From contig PEAK01000030.1 of the NCBI GenBank assembly GCA_002753515.1, positions 1 to 45,955 of the forward strand: DNA of 45,955 nucleotides. The letters are read 5' to 3'. Source of the DNA: Magnetococcales bacterium. Its GTDB lineage: Bacteria > Pseudomonadota > Magnetococcia > Magnetococcales > UBA8363. This document shows positions 34,849-43,397 of this stretch, one piece after another. Numbering within the stretch: position 1 is the stretch's first letter; each line of letters begins with the position of its first letter. The notes below the pieces were generated by a model. It was not told the origin of the DNA. It saw only the letters and a program-made list of their open reading frames with translations, and ran no database searches. A program made the translations under genes and the position numbers.

Positions 34849-36750
34849 TCATCCGAGAACGATTCGTGTTCCTAAATCGACAACACGGACCGGTGGCAAA
34901 TTGAAATATACCGTTGCACTTTCTGCAAAACGGAACATGTCCAGGAAGAGACGTAATCGCCACTTTGCCATTTCTGGAGGGTTTCCAGCCACAAAGATGG
35001 CCTTGCCCATGAAGAACCATGCATTTTCAAAATCCAGAATGTCATCTTTAGTCAACCTGCAATGCGACAGTACCTTGGATACATCAACGGTTTCCATAAA
35101 ACCGAAATGAATCCTGACGCGATAATATTTTTCAAACAGGACGTCAACATTGACCCGGTTCGCATCGTCAATGTAGGGACGGTCATCATTCAGGACACTG
35201 AGAAAAATGACCTGCTCATACATGGTGATATTGTGACGCAGCAATTCTACAAAAGCTGATGGCGCGACAGAAAAATTTTGTGTCATGAAAACGGCAGTAC
35301 CTTGTGCCCTGGTGGGAAATGCGGACTCAAATTGTCGCAGGAATGGTTCCAAGGGAATTTCCTGTTTGTGTATGGCATGCCGAACCAAGTCTTGGCCCTT
35401 TCGCCAGGTTGACATGAAAAACAACAGCGATGATCCCAAGGCGAGAGTGAACCATCCTCCATCGGGAATCTTTAGGAAATTGGATCCAAAAAATACCAGG
35501 TCCACGGTGAGAAAGGGGATGATGAGCAAAACGGCTTTGGACCAGCTCCATGAAAACATCAATCTGAGTACGATGCCAAAGGCCAGGACTGTGTCAGCGA
35601 TCATGGTGATGGTAACCGCAATGCCATAAGCTGCGGCCAAATTATCAGAACTCTTGAAAGAGATAACCAGAAACACCACGGCGATCAATAACAGCCAATT
35701 GGTTGTAGGTACATAAATTTGCCCAAATTCGGTGGGTGACGTATGAACCACACGCAAACGCGGCAGATAACCTAACTGAATGGCTTGTTTGGTTGCTGAG
35801 AATGCCCCGGAAATGACGGCTTGGGACGCAATGACCGTTGCGGCGGTTGCCAGGGCGATCATAGGAAACAATCCCCATTCCGGTACACTCAGAAAGAAAG
35901 GATTTCTCACTGTGCCCGGATCACCAAGAATCAAAGCGCCCTGGCCCAAATAATTAAAAATAAGCGAAGGATAAACAAAGGCTCCCCAAGACCAATTGAT
36001 GGCTCTTTTGCCAAAATGTCCCATGTCGGCATACAGGGCTTCAGCTCCTGTCACAGCAAGGAAAACCGAGCCTAAAATAATGAATGTTTTACCAAATTGT
36101 CCACCAATAAGAAACTTAATACCATAAACCGGATTCAGAGCTCCTAATATTTCTGGATGGCGAATGATTTCCTTCAAACCAATCAGGCCGATGGACAAAA
36201 ACCACAGGATACAGATAGGCCCGAACAGACGTCCAATTTTGGCTGTGCCCATGCCTTGAAAAAAGAAAAGTAGAACAAGAACGCAGATGGTAATCGGAAT
36301 GATATAAGGCTTTAATGCGGGCATTGCAACGTCCAAACCTTCCACGGCGGACAACACCGAAATGGCTGGTGTAATGACGCTGTCGCCAAAAAAGAATGCC
36401 ACGCCAATCATACCTACAAACATGATGCTGCGATGCAGTTTGGGACTATTATTGGTAAGTTTCCTTGCCAACTCAACAAGAACCAGGCTTCCACCCTCCC
36501 CCTGATGGCTTGCACGCATGATAAAGAATTGGTATTTCAATGTTAATATAATAAATGCAGACCAAAGAATAAGAGAAACAACGCCAAGAACATTGTCGTG
36601 CGTGGGTATTGGCGCGTGCTCGCTACCAAGCGCCTCTTTGATGGCATAGAGGGGACTGGTACCGATATCCCCGAACACGACACCGATGGCACCAACCATC
36701 AATGGAAACAGGCTATTCTTTTGCTTTTGTTCTGAGTGGAGATCAGGCAT
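34849..36750 (-). CDS. kup: Kup-family low-affinity K+ uptake transporter
   Basis: 633 residues, the usual Kup length. Motifs: GAIGVVFGDIGTSPLYAIKE near the N-terminus, HQGEGGSLVLVELARK, FFFGDSVITPAISVLSAVEG, TGAEALYADMGHFG, and SQAVISGAFSATKQAIQLG. About 12 membrane helices span residues 15-455, followed by a soluble C-terminal domain. It takes up potassium driven by the proton gradient, important in acid or low-K conditions. A rubredoxin gene lies 62 bases upstream on the same strand. The ATG has no strong ribosome-binding site. Confidence 0.95.
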   Translation of the reverse strand: MPDLHSEQKQKNSLFPLMVGAIGVVFGDIGTSPLYAIKEALGSEHAPIPTHDNVLGVVSLILWSAFIILTLKYQFFIMRASHQGEGGSLVLVELARKLTNNSPKLHRSIMFVGMIGVAFFFGDSVITPAISVLSAVEGLDVAMPALKPYIIPITICVLVLLFFFQGMGTAKIGRLFGPICILWFLSIGLIGLKEIIRHPEILGALNPVYGIKFLIGGQFGKTFIILGSVFLAVTGAEALYADMGHFGKRAINWSWGAFVYPSLIFNYLGQGALILGDPGTVRNPFFLSVPEWGLFPMIALATAATVIASQAVISGAFSATKQAIQLGYLPRLRVVHTSPTEFGQIYVPTTNWLLLIAVVFLVISFKSSDNLAAAYGIAVTITMIADTVLAFGIVLRLMFSWSWSKAVLLIIPFLTVDLVFFGSNFLKIPDGGWFTLALGSSLLFFMSTWRKGQDLVRHAIHKQEIPLEPFLRQFESAFPTRAQGTAVFMTQNFSVAPSAFVELLRHNITMYEQVIFLSVLNDDRPYIDDANRVNVDVLFEKYYRVRIHFGFMETVDVSKVLSHCRLTKDDILDFENAWFFMGKAIFVAGNPPEMAKWRLRLFLDMFRFAESATVYFNLPPVRVVDLGTRIVLG

Positions 36751-36812
36751 TAATCAATCACATTTCTGGTCTATGATGGTTACAGAACAATGCTTGCTCT
36801 GCATTCCAGTAT

Positions 36813-36977
36813 TTATTGTTTAACCAAGGAAAAACTGCTTTTGCGGGCACCGCAGTCGGGGCAGATCCAATCTTTAGGGAGATCTTTGAAAGGTGTGCCC
36901 GGTTTCACTTTACTATCTGGCACGCCAAGATTTGGATCATAATGATAATCGCATACATCACATACCCATTGTTTCAT
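36813..36977 (-). CDS. Rubredoxin
   Basis: 54 residues with the four Fe ligands in two CxxC motifs: [12 protein letters not shown] and [13 protein letters not shown], and the typical [11 protein letters not shown] loop before the second. Length and spacing match classical rubredoxins. AGGAG lies seven bases before the ATG. It transfers single electrons in the cytoplasm, often to oxygen- or peroxide-reducing enzymes; none is next to it. It sits between the HD-GYP gene and kup, all on the minus strand. Confidence 0.93.
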   Translation of the reverse strand: MKQWVCDVCDYHYDPNLGVPDSKVKPGTPFKDLPKDWICPDCGARKSSFSLVKQ

Positions 36978-37065
36978 TATTGTTCTCCTGTATAGGCCTC
37001 ATGAGTGAGATTTATGCATCTCAGAATGCCACTGTAGATGCAACCTTACACCAAAGTTTCCAGAG

Positions 37066-38013
37066 TTACCTTGAAAATAGTAGTACAAAATTTTGAAATA
37101 TTTCTTTCTCAAAGTGGTGGATCATTTCCTCTTTCATGATCTGGAGCGCCTTGAAAGGCGGCATTCCCTCTTTATAGGAACGTTTGGCCGTCAATGCGTC
37201 ATAGACATCAGCAATACATCCTATTTTACCATATTCATGAATTTCCCTGCCCTTCAACCGAAGTGGGTAGCCCGTACCATCTTCGCGCTCATGATGTTGC
37301 ATGGCAATGATGGCGCATTCCTCACTCAGTTGGCTGGTATCCATCAAGATACGGTAGCTTTGGTAAGGGTGGATCCGCATGCGCTTCATTTCCCACTCGT
37401 CGAGGCGTCCGGGCTTGTTCAGGATGGCGGGATCCACCTTGACCTTACCCAGATCATGCAGGAAAGCCCCAGCGCCGAACTCGCGCAGATTGTGACTGCT
37501 TTTACCTTTGAACAGTTGTTTGGCCAGACAAACCGACAAGACACCCACATTGACCGAATGAGTATATGTATAAAAATCGTGGCTTGTCACCTTGAGCAGG
37601 TTGATGGCGGTGTCGTCGTCTTCCAGGATCATATCCACGACACCTCCGACTGCTTTTTTAGAATTTTTAATGAACTCAGCGGTTGGCGTTTCAAAGAGTC
37701 CGGAAAAAAGATCCAAAGAATGACGATAAACCGCCTGAGCTTTTTGATCAGGGCTCATGGTTGTGCTTCGAGCCGCCTCCAAAACGGCTTCCGTTAACTG
37801 AGTGCTGGAATTTTGTGGTTTCAGGCTTCCCCCACTGGCATGGGATAGCGTCGCTATTTCTCCCGGCATGGTTTCGTGATGTTGTAAATGTTCCTGTACG
37901 AGTCGTGGTGGATGTCCAGAAGCATCCCCATCCTTGACGTTATCCAGGGCTTTGAGTTGTGACAGCAGAGTTTTTTTTGTGCTGTCGTCCATCTTGCCAT
38001 CATGTGTGATCAT
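37066..38013 (-). CDS. HD-GYP domain protein (putative c-di-GMP phosphodiesterase)
   Basis: 315 residues. The N-terminal ~100 are polar and unstructured. The HD-GYP domain follows: HSVNVGVLS, the HD pair in AFLHDLGK, the GYP triad in HHEREDGTGYP, and the closing DVYDALTAKRSYKEGMP. It should hydrolyse cyclic di-GMP, opposing the two diguanylate cyclases in this window. No REC or sensory domain is fused. The ATG has GGA nine bases upstream. Confidence 0.9.
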   Translation of the reverse strand: MITHDGKMDDSTKKTLLSQLKALDNVKDGDASGHPPRLVQEHLQHHETMPGEIATLSHASGGSLKPQNSSTQLTEAVLEAARSTTMSPDQKAQAVYRHSLDLFSGLFETPTAEFIKNSKKAVGGVVDMILEDDDTAINLLKVTSHDFYTYTHSVNVGVLSVCLAKQLFKGKSSHNLREFGAGAFLHDLGKVKVDPAILNKPGRLDEWEMKRMRIHPYQSYRILMDTSQLSEECAIIAMQHHEREDGTGYPLRLKGREIHEYGKIGCIADVYDALTAKRSYKEGMPPFKALQIMKEEMIHHFEKEIFQNFVLLFSR

Positions 38014-38183
38014 GGACGTGTTTCCTGATTCGCAGGGAGACGTGAACAGGGCAATTTAGTGGAAATGAATACGCCTGTACCAAAGCAATGATAACATTTC
38101 CAAAACAGCGACTGGAAGCCAAATCCGACTTCTAACGATTGTTATAGATAAATTAAATTGGCGACCAAACAATACAGTTTATG

Positions 38184-38767
38184 GCGTGTTGACATTCAAT
38201 AACTGATCGCTATTAACTCACATTAATTTGGACTATACTGTCCCTTTTGAGGCTGGAGATGGACCGGAAGGGTTCCTTATCGACGGTTCCACTATCAGGG
38301 TCCATCAACATGCGGCGGGCGCTCAAAAAAAAGAGGGAAAGCAAGCCATCGGAAAATCAAGAGGGGGGTGGAGGACAAAAATTCATGCCGGGGTTGATGC
38401 TCTTGGAAATCCACTGCGAATCCTCCTGACTAAAGGCCAAGCTCATGATGTGACCAAGGCAGAGGAAATGCTTGATGGGTTCCACCCTGAAATGGTGATT
38501 GCCGACAAAGCCTACGACGCGGATCACTTCATAACCGCCATTCATAATGCTGGGGCAGTGCCGGTCATTCCACCAGAAAGCAACCGAAATGAGCAACGAG
38601 ATTACGATGCGCATTGGTACAAGGACCGAAACCTCGTCGAGCGTTTTTTTAATCGAATCAAACAAGTTCGCCGCATCGCAACGCGCTGAGAGAAACATGA
38701 TCGAAACTATGAAGCCATGCTTCAGATTGTTTGTGTGTTGATATGGTTGGCCTGAATGTCAACGCGC
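38184..38767 (+). mobile_element. Truncated IS5-family element
   Basis: About 584 bp bounded by inverted ends: left GCGTGTTGACATTCA (38184-38198) and right, read inward, GCGCGTTGACATTCA (38753-38767), differing at one position. It holds only the C-terminal half of an IS5-family (IS427-like) transposase, so the element has an internal deletion and is immobile on its own. No clear target duplication is seen. Confidence 0.7.
38228..38755 (+). pseudogene. IS5-family transposase remnant with a nonsense codon
   Basis: The N-terminal half is missing. The rest reads IDGSTIRVHQHAAGA, SRGGWRTKIHAGVDALGNP, VIADKAYDAD and NLVERFFNRIKQVRRIATR, the DDE-type core of the IS427 group. A TGA at 38687-38689 stands where the family has Tyr (ATRYEK); after it the frame continues EKHDRNYEAMLQIVCVLIWL before a final TGA at 38755. 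So the gene is both truncated and interrupted. Confidence 0.8.
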
Positions 38768-39086
38768 TCTAGAATAATGGCTCTTTTCAGCATTGGGTGG
38801 GTCGGTTGATAGGCAACCATGTTGAAACTCACCCGGGCGTGTTGACATTCAAGGTGTTTTTTTCCTGAAATAGATGGATCCGGGAAAGGGAATCCCCCTT
38901 CCCGGCAGCTTTGGGACAGCGTCCTGAGGTTTTGTTTGTTTGCCACCGTTACGGATCACCGATAGTGATGTCGTATAACTGCTCTTCCATCGACTGATGA
39001 ACGGCGTGGAACGCAACAGGATGCGGTGAACCGGTAAACCATCAGTTCTTCGGGAAACTCCAACCCCTTTCGTGCTACAGACCCTC
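38768..39086. other. Spacer after the IS remnant with a further IS end and a hairpin
   Basis: No gene is seen. It contains a third copy of the IS terminal sequence, GCGTGTTGACATTCAA (38837-38852), in the same orientation as the left end, and a strong hairpin CCGGGAA/TTCCCGG (38880-38905). These suggest an earlier or nested insertion at the same place. Confidence 0.5.
38837..38852 (+). repeat. Solo IS terminal repeat
   Basis: GCGTGTTGACATTCAA repeats the left end of the IS remnant at 38184-38199 exactly, 653 bases away and in the same orientation, outside the element's right end. It is probably a scar of another copy. Confidence 0.7.
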
Positions 39087-39695
39087 TCAGCGAATGGTGA
39101 ACAATCTCTGGAAATTGGCGGTATCCATCACCTGCTTTACTGCGGGGCGCACGTTGGTGAACTGGATATCCGCCATGGAGCCACCCACTTTTTCCCGAAA
39201 CAGCAACAGCATGCCCAGTGCGGAGGAATCGATGTATTTGGTTCGTTTGAAATCGAGGATGTAGCGCACATCCGCCTTGCTCGTCCCTTTGGAATTGGAA
39301 AGGGAGTTGAAGGCCTTTTCAAAAGCACTGAAGACGTTATGGTCGAATACTTCGACCAGTCGCAGTCCGATTTCCGTTTTTTTGCCCTTGGAGGTTACCG
39401 TAACCCTGTCCACCTCTTCGGGGGGCAATATTTTGAACTCCCGACCTTCCTCATTTTTCACATGGAGGAAGAATTCACATTTGCGACAATTATCTTCTTT
39501 TTGTTGCCTGGTGCCTTGTTGTTGTCCACCGCAAAAGGTTCCGGTAATGGCCCAGCAAATCCTACCGGCAAACTCGCCATCGTTAATGTGTCCTGTTTTG
39601 GTATTGGAGGCGGGGCACACACCCAACTCCTGCACTTTGGCCCCACCCACTTCCCGACCACACTTTTTGATTTCCCAGCAATTGAGCTTTTCCAT
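39087..39695 (-). CDS. Two-CW domain protein with C-terminal STAS domain
   Basis: About 202 residues. N-terminal ~80: a cysteine cluster pattern CWEIKKCGREVGG ... LGVCPAS ... GRICWAITGTFCGG ... NCRKCEFFLHV, the two-CW domain, likely binding metal. C-terminal ~115: an STAS (anti-anti-sigma-like) domain with RYILDFKRTKYIDSSALGML, where Ser of DSSALG is the usual phosphorylation site. Together they suggest a signal adaptor that switches on metal or redox state (inference). GGGAG lies six bases before the ATG at 39695; a longer start at 39782 is not supported. Confidence 0.85.
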   Translation of the reverse strand: MEKLNCWEIKKCGREVGGAKVQELGVCPASNTKTGHINDGEFAGRICWAITGTFCGGQQQGTRQQKEDNCRKCEFFLHVKNEEGREFKILPPEEVDRVTVTSKGKKTEIGLRLVEVFDHNVFSAFEKAFNSLSNSKGTSKADVRYILDFKRTKYIDSSALGMLLLFREKVGGSMADIQFTNVRPAVKQVMDTANFQRLFTIR

Positions 39696-40180
39696 GCCAT
39701 TCTCCCAGATGATAAGGGTCACCCACGCGGCACCACAACCGAACAAAGTGCCAGGATGTAGAAATATGTATAAAAAATACATTTATAACCGCATCAAATT
39801 ATCACAGTACACGATCAGCAATCAATCGTTATCTCACAGTTCCCGGCACAATATGGCATAATCATTAAATAACAATATGTTGATGATATGGCTATGCAAT
39901 TATATTTTTGAATATCATAACCATTCGCCGGCAATTATATTTTGGAATATCATTGCTATTCTCTGGCAATTATAGTTCACGATATAATGATTGATCCCGG
40001 TGTTCAGTACACCTGCGTTACATTACTTGGAGGGTGATCTTCCGATTACCGTTGGAGCCGCCGTGGCCACGTTCCCAGCCGCGCCATAAGGATGGACGGA
40101 GGGATTGATCCCGTGCTACACTGGCTTTTTCAAGTTGTCGTAATGATTGAATTGAAATGAAATAATCGAGGAGCTACACC
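39696..40180. other. AT-rich spacer with tandem repeats before the redox operon
   Basis: About 485 bases. Three 35-bp tandem repeats lie at 39896-40000 (separate entry). At 40020-40110 the minus strand has a short frame (SLWRGWERGHGGSNGNRKIT) without a start, perhaps a gene relic. No full gene is seen. The promoter of the redox operon should be here. Confidence 0.45.
39896..40000. repeat. Three imperfect 35-bp tandem repeats
   Basis: Units at 39896-39930, 39931-39965 and 39966-40000, each beginning GCAATTATA. The first two agree closely (ATATTTT-GAATATCAT in common) and the third is more diverged. They lie 180 bases upstream of the redox operon and could be binding sites for its regulator or iteron-like elements. 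Confidence 0.7.
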
Positions 40181-41401
40181 ATGCAACGCCGCCAATTCCT
40201 GCAATCGTCCGCTCTGGCAGCTACGGCCATGGCCCTGGGACAACCGGTGCGAACACCCCTTGCGGAAGAGACCCCGGAAGCCCGCCCGGTTATCAAACGC
40301 TACCGTAACCTGGGCAAGACGGCCATCAGCATGAGTGATGTCTCCTTCGGAGCCGGCAACGTCCCTTCCGGTTCCCTGATCCTGCGCGCCGTCGACCGGG
40401 GTATCAACTATTTCGATACCGCGCCCGACTACGGCCCCAGTGAAGATCATATTGGCGACGCCCTGAAAAAAATCAAGAATCGCGACAAGATCGCCATCGC
40501 TTCCAAATTTTGCCGCCCGATCCCCTATCAGGAAGGGGTGAGCCATCTGCAACCGGGATCGAGCGTCTCGGACTATGTGGGATCGGTGGAAAACAGCCTG
40601 AAACGGATGGGAACCGAATACCTGGACGTCGTTTTCGTCCACGCCATCGGCGAAAAGAGCGACATGGAACACGAAAAACGCCGCCTGTTGGATGACAACA
40701 TGCTGACGGCGGTGGACCAGCTCAAGAAATCCGGGAAAGTGAAATACCTGGCCGTTTCGTCCCACGGCCCCCACAACATGGAACCCCTCATGCAGGAGGC
40801 GATCGCGTCGGGACACTTCGACCTGATGATGATCGCTTTCAACTTCATGAAATTTCCCAAAATCCCCGATATCCTGCGCCAAGCCAAAGAGAAGGGTGTC
40901 GGCGTGATCGCCATGAAAACCCTGGCGGGGGCCAAGGACAGCGGTGCCAAATTGGCAACGGGACAGTTTGAACAAGCCGCCCTGAAATGGGTCTTGCAAC
41001 ACGAGGCCATCGCCGGACTTGTCATCACCTTCAAGTCGGCCCAGGATTTGGATACCTACCTGCCCGCCTCGGGGCAGACGTTCACCGCCCGGGATCAACA
41101 CGCCCTCGATCAGTACGCCGCCCTGCACGGGGCCAGCTATTGCCGTACCGGCTGCGGTGATTGCCTGGGGGCCTGCGCCGACAATGTCAACATTGCCGCC
41201 ATCCTGCGCTACAACATGTACTTCAAGGAGTATGGCGAGCAAAAACGAGCCATGCAATCCTATGCCGCCCTGGATCAATCGGCACACCCCTGTTTGTCAT
41301 GCGCCACATCGGCCTGTGACGCCGCTTGTCCCCATGGCTTGTCGGTCACCTCGCAACTCCAGGAGGCGCATCGCAACCTGACCCTGTCCACCATTGTCTG
41401 A
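40181..41401 (+). CDS. Tat-exported aldo/keto reductase with two C-terminal Fe-S motifs
   Basis: 406 residues. A Tat signal (MQRRQFLQSSALAATAMALG) directs the folded protein to the periplasm. The aldo/keto reductase fold follows, with the catalytic set Asp79 and Tyr84 (FDTAPDYGPSED), Lys109 (IASKF) and His154 (VFVHAIG). Beyond residue 310 there are two cysteine motifs: C321-x3-C-x2-C-x3-C332 and C371-x2-C-x4-C-x3-C383 followed by Pro, likely for two 4Fe-4S clusters. So electrons may come from Fe-S centres rather than from NADPH. GAGGAG lies seven bases before the ATG. It is the first gene of a four-gene operon with DUF6599, DUF362 and NapH/NapG-like products. Confidence 0.9.
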   Translation: MQRRQFLQSSALAATAMALGQPVRTPLAEETPEARPVIKRYRNLGKTAISMSDVSFGAGNVPSGSLILRAVDRGINYFDTAPDYGPSEDHIGDALKKIKNRDKIAIASKFCRPIPYQEGVSHLQPGSSVSDYVGSVENSLKRMGTEYLDVVFVHAIGEKSDMEHEKRRLLDDNMLTAVDQLKKSGKVKYLAVSSHGPHNMEPLMQEAIASGHFDLMMIAFNFMKFPKIPDILRQAKEKGVGVIAMKTLAGAKDSGAKLATGQFEQAALKWVLQHEAIAGLVITFKSAQDLDTYLPASGQTFTARDQHALDQYAALHGASYCRTGCGDCLGACADNVNIAAILRYNMYFKEYGEQKRAMQSYAALDQSAHPCLSCATSACDAACPHGLSVTSQLQEAHRNLTLSTIV

Positions 41402-41433
41402 AGGTGGCAACGTAAATCCTTTGGTCACCCCCC

Positions 41434-42384
41434 ATGGCCACTCCCATCCCCACACCCGAACCCCATCCCTGGATTCGCGTGGCGTTGTTGCTGCTGCTGC
41501 CGCTGCTGGCAACGCTGGTGTGGTGGGATGGACAGCATTATGACCCCGACGTACTGCAATTCGCCAAAGGGGGGAACGCCCCCTCCGTGGACAGCGCCTG
41601 GATCCCTGAAAAAATAGGGGCCCTGGTCCGTATCGGCAAACTCCGGCACTACACGAAAGAAACCTTGTCGGATTACGTCGATGGTCACGCCGACGCCTAT
41701 CTGGCCCAGGGATTCAAACACCTGGTGGTAGCCGATTACGGCGTCGATGCCACGACCAATCAACCACAACTGACCGTCGATGTTTTCGACATGGAACAAC
41801 CCCTCAACGCCTTCGGCATGTTGATGAACGAAACCACGGCCAATGCCAAGGCCGTCACCATCGGTGCCATGGGCTTCGCGCACAACCAAGCGCTTGATTT
41901 CATTCAAGGGGGCTTCCTCATCAAGTTGACCACCTTCACCCCCGACCAACCCCTGGAAACCTGGGCCGCGCACCTGGCAACCCCCCTGACGGCCAAAACG
42001 GGGAAATCAACCCTGGTGTTCGGATTCCCCGATCTTGGGGACGCGGTTTCCACCCGCTTCATTCGGGAAAATTATCATGGGTTGGCCTTTTTGCGAAACG
42101 TCCTGGTTCGACAGTTCAAGCGGGGGGAGGTCACGTTTGAAGCCTTCCTGCTCACCGGATCCCCCAACGAACTGGCCGCGGTGAAAAAACAGCTCACGGA
42201 ATTCCTGGCCCGGGAAAAAATAACCACCTCCACCATCACCGAAGGTTCCCTGCCCCGACTCGTTATCCACGATCCCTATGAAGGGGATTGGTTCGTCATG
42301 GAACGCAAGTCGCAATGGCTCGGTATCTTCGGCACTGATGCGCAAACTTTGGAAACCCCCTTGAAGGACTTTTTCCAGCCATGA
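41434..42384 (+). CDS. DUF6599 membrane-anchored protein
   Basis: 316 residues. One N-terminal helix (IRVALLLLLPLLATLVWW) anchors a periplasmic domain that fits the DUF6599 pattern: LSDYVDGHADAYLAQGFKHL, then QLTVDVFDMEQPLNAFGML and AVTIGAMGF. A second similar part covers the C-terminal half (AFLLTGSPNELAAVKKQL). The family is uncharacterised but recurs beside Fe-S proteins. Its stop overlaps the ATG of the DUF362 gene (42381-42384), so both are translated together. There is no good ribosome-binding site, which suggests coupling to the gene before it too. Confidence 0.82.
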   Translation: MATPIPTPEPHPWIRVALLLLLPLLATLVWWDGQHYDPDVLQFAKGGNAPSVDSAWIPEKIGALVRIGKLRHYTKETLSDYVDGHADAYLAQGFKHLVVADYGVDATTNQPQLTVDVFDMEQPLNAFGMLMNETTANAKAVTIGAMGFAHNQALDFIQGGFLIKLTTFTPDQPLETWAAHLATPLTAKTGKSTLVFGFPDLGDAVSTRFIRENYHGLAFLRNVLVRQFKRGEVTFEAFLLTGSPNELAAVKKQLTEFLAREKITTSTITEGSLPRLVIHDPYEGDWFVMERKSQWLGIFGTDAQTLETPLKDFFQP

Positions 42385-43388
42385 GCCAACACCCTGAAAA
42401 GAAACCACCTCAAAAGGTTCAGGCTACGTGGAGTCGGCGTCGGTTCGTCGAACGGATGGGCGTTCTGGCCGGTGTTTCGACCGTGTTGGCCGCCGGGGGG
42501 CTTTGGATACGGGGATCGGAACCGGTGCGACATCGGCAAGAGGAAATATTCAAACTGAAAGATTTTCGCGTGCCCGAATCAAGCCGACATCCCATCCTCG
42601 CCATCGTCCATGGCAACCATGTCGAATCCATGGTGCGGGAAGCGTTCAACACCTTGGGTGGGGTGGCACGCTTCATCCAAAAAGGGGATCGGGTCCTGTT
42701 AAAACCCAACGTGGGTTGGGATCGCCTGCCGGAACAGGCGGCCAATACCGGACCGGAATTGGTAGCCTCCGTGGCCCGTTTGTGTCGCGAGGCGGGCGCG
42801 TCGCAGGTTTGGGTCACCGATGTGTCGCTGAATGATCCCGGTCGATGCTTCGTCCGTTCGGGTATCGAACAGGCGGCGCAACAGGCGGGCGCTCATGTCT
42901 TCCTGCCGGGAAAAGAGGATTTCCGCGCCACCGACATGGGGGGCAAACTGCTCAAGGTGTGGCCGGTCAACCGTTTGTTCCATCAGGTGGACAAGGTGAT
43001 CAACCTGCCCATCGTCAAACACCACTCCCTGAGCGGATGCACCCTGGCCATGAAAAACTGGTACGGTATCATCGGCGGGCGTCGCAATCAATTGCATCAG
43101 GACATCCACACCTCCATCGTCGATCTGGCAGCGGCGGTACGCCCCACCTTGACCATCATGGACGCCACTCGGGTACTCAAAGCCAATGGTCCCACCGGTG
43201 GCAGCCTGGACGATGTCGTCCACCACGAAACCATCCTGGCCGGCTTGGACGAAGTGGCCCTGGACAGCCTCGCCCTGGGCCATCTGGATTTGACCCCCGA
43301 CAAAATCCCCTTCCTGGCCTTGGCCGAGGCGCGGGGATTGGGACGTGTGCGTTGGCAAGACCTGAACCGGTCGGAAACCCAGGTGTAG
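42381..43388 (+). CDS. Tat-exported DUF362 protein
   Basis: 335 residues. A Tat signal (WSRRRFVERMGVLAG, then hydrophobic to ~AAGG) precedes a DUF362 domain: DRVLLKPNVGWD, ASQVWVTDVSLNDPGRCF, DKVINLPIVKHHSLSGCTLAMKN and YGIIGGRRNQLHQDIH. DUF362 proteins are linked to Fe-S proteins and are thought to bind metals or act in iron-sulfur transfer; the activity is unproven. It overlaps DUF6599 upstream and precedes the NapH/NapG-like gene by nine bases. Confidence 0.88.
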   Translation: MSQHPEKKPPQKVQATWSRRRFVERMGVLAGVSTVLAAGGLWIRGSEPVRHRQEEIFKLKDFRVPESSRHPILAIVHGNHVESMVREAFNTLGGVARFIQKGDRVLLKPNVGWDRLPEQAANTGPELVASVARLCREAGASQVWVTDVSLNDPGRCFVRSGIEQAAQQAGAHVFLPGKEDFRATDMGGKLLKVWPVNRLFHQVDKVINLPIVKHHSLSGCTLAMKNWYGIIGGRRNQLHQDIHTSIVDLAAAVRPTLTIMDATRVLKANGPTGGSLDDVVHHETILAGLDEVALDSLALGHLDLTPDKIPFLALAEARGLGRVRWQDLNRSETQV

Positions 43389-43397
43389 GGTACCCTT

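Noticed and set aside
36751-36812. c-di-AMP riboswitch before kup
   Set aside because: The gap is only 62 bases and shows none of the conserved ydaO-type blocks.
39896-40000. CRISPR array
   Set aside because: Units are contiguous with no unique spacers, only three copies, and no cas genes are present.
40130-41287. Long 385-codon minus-strand frame
   Set aside because: It lies opposite the clear aldo/keto reductase gene, has repetitive low-complexity composition and no ribosome-binding site.
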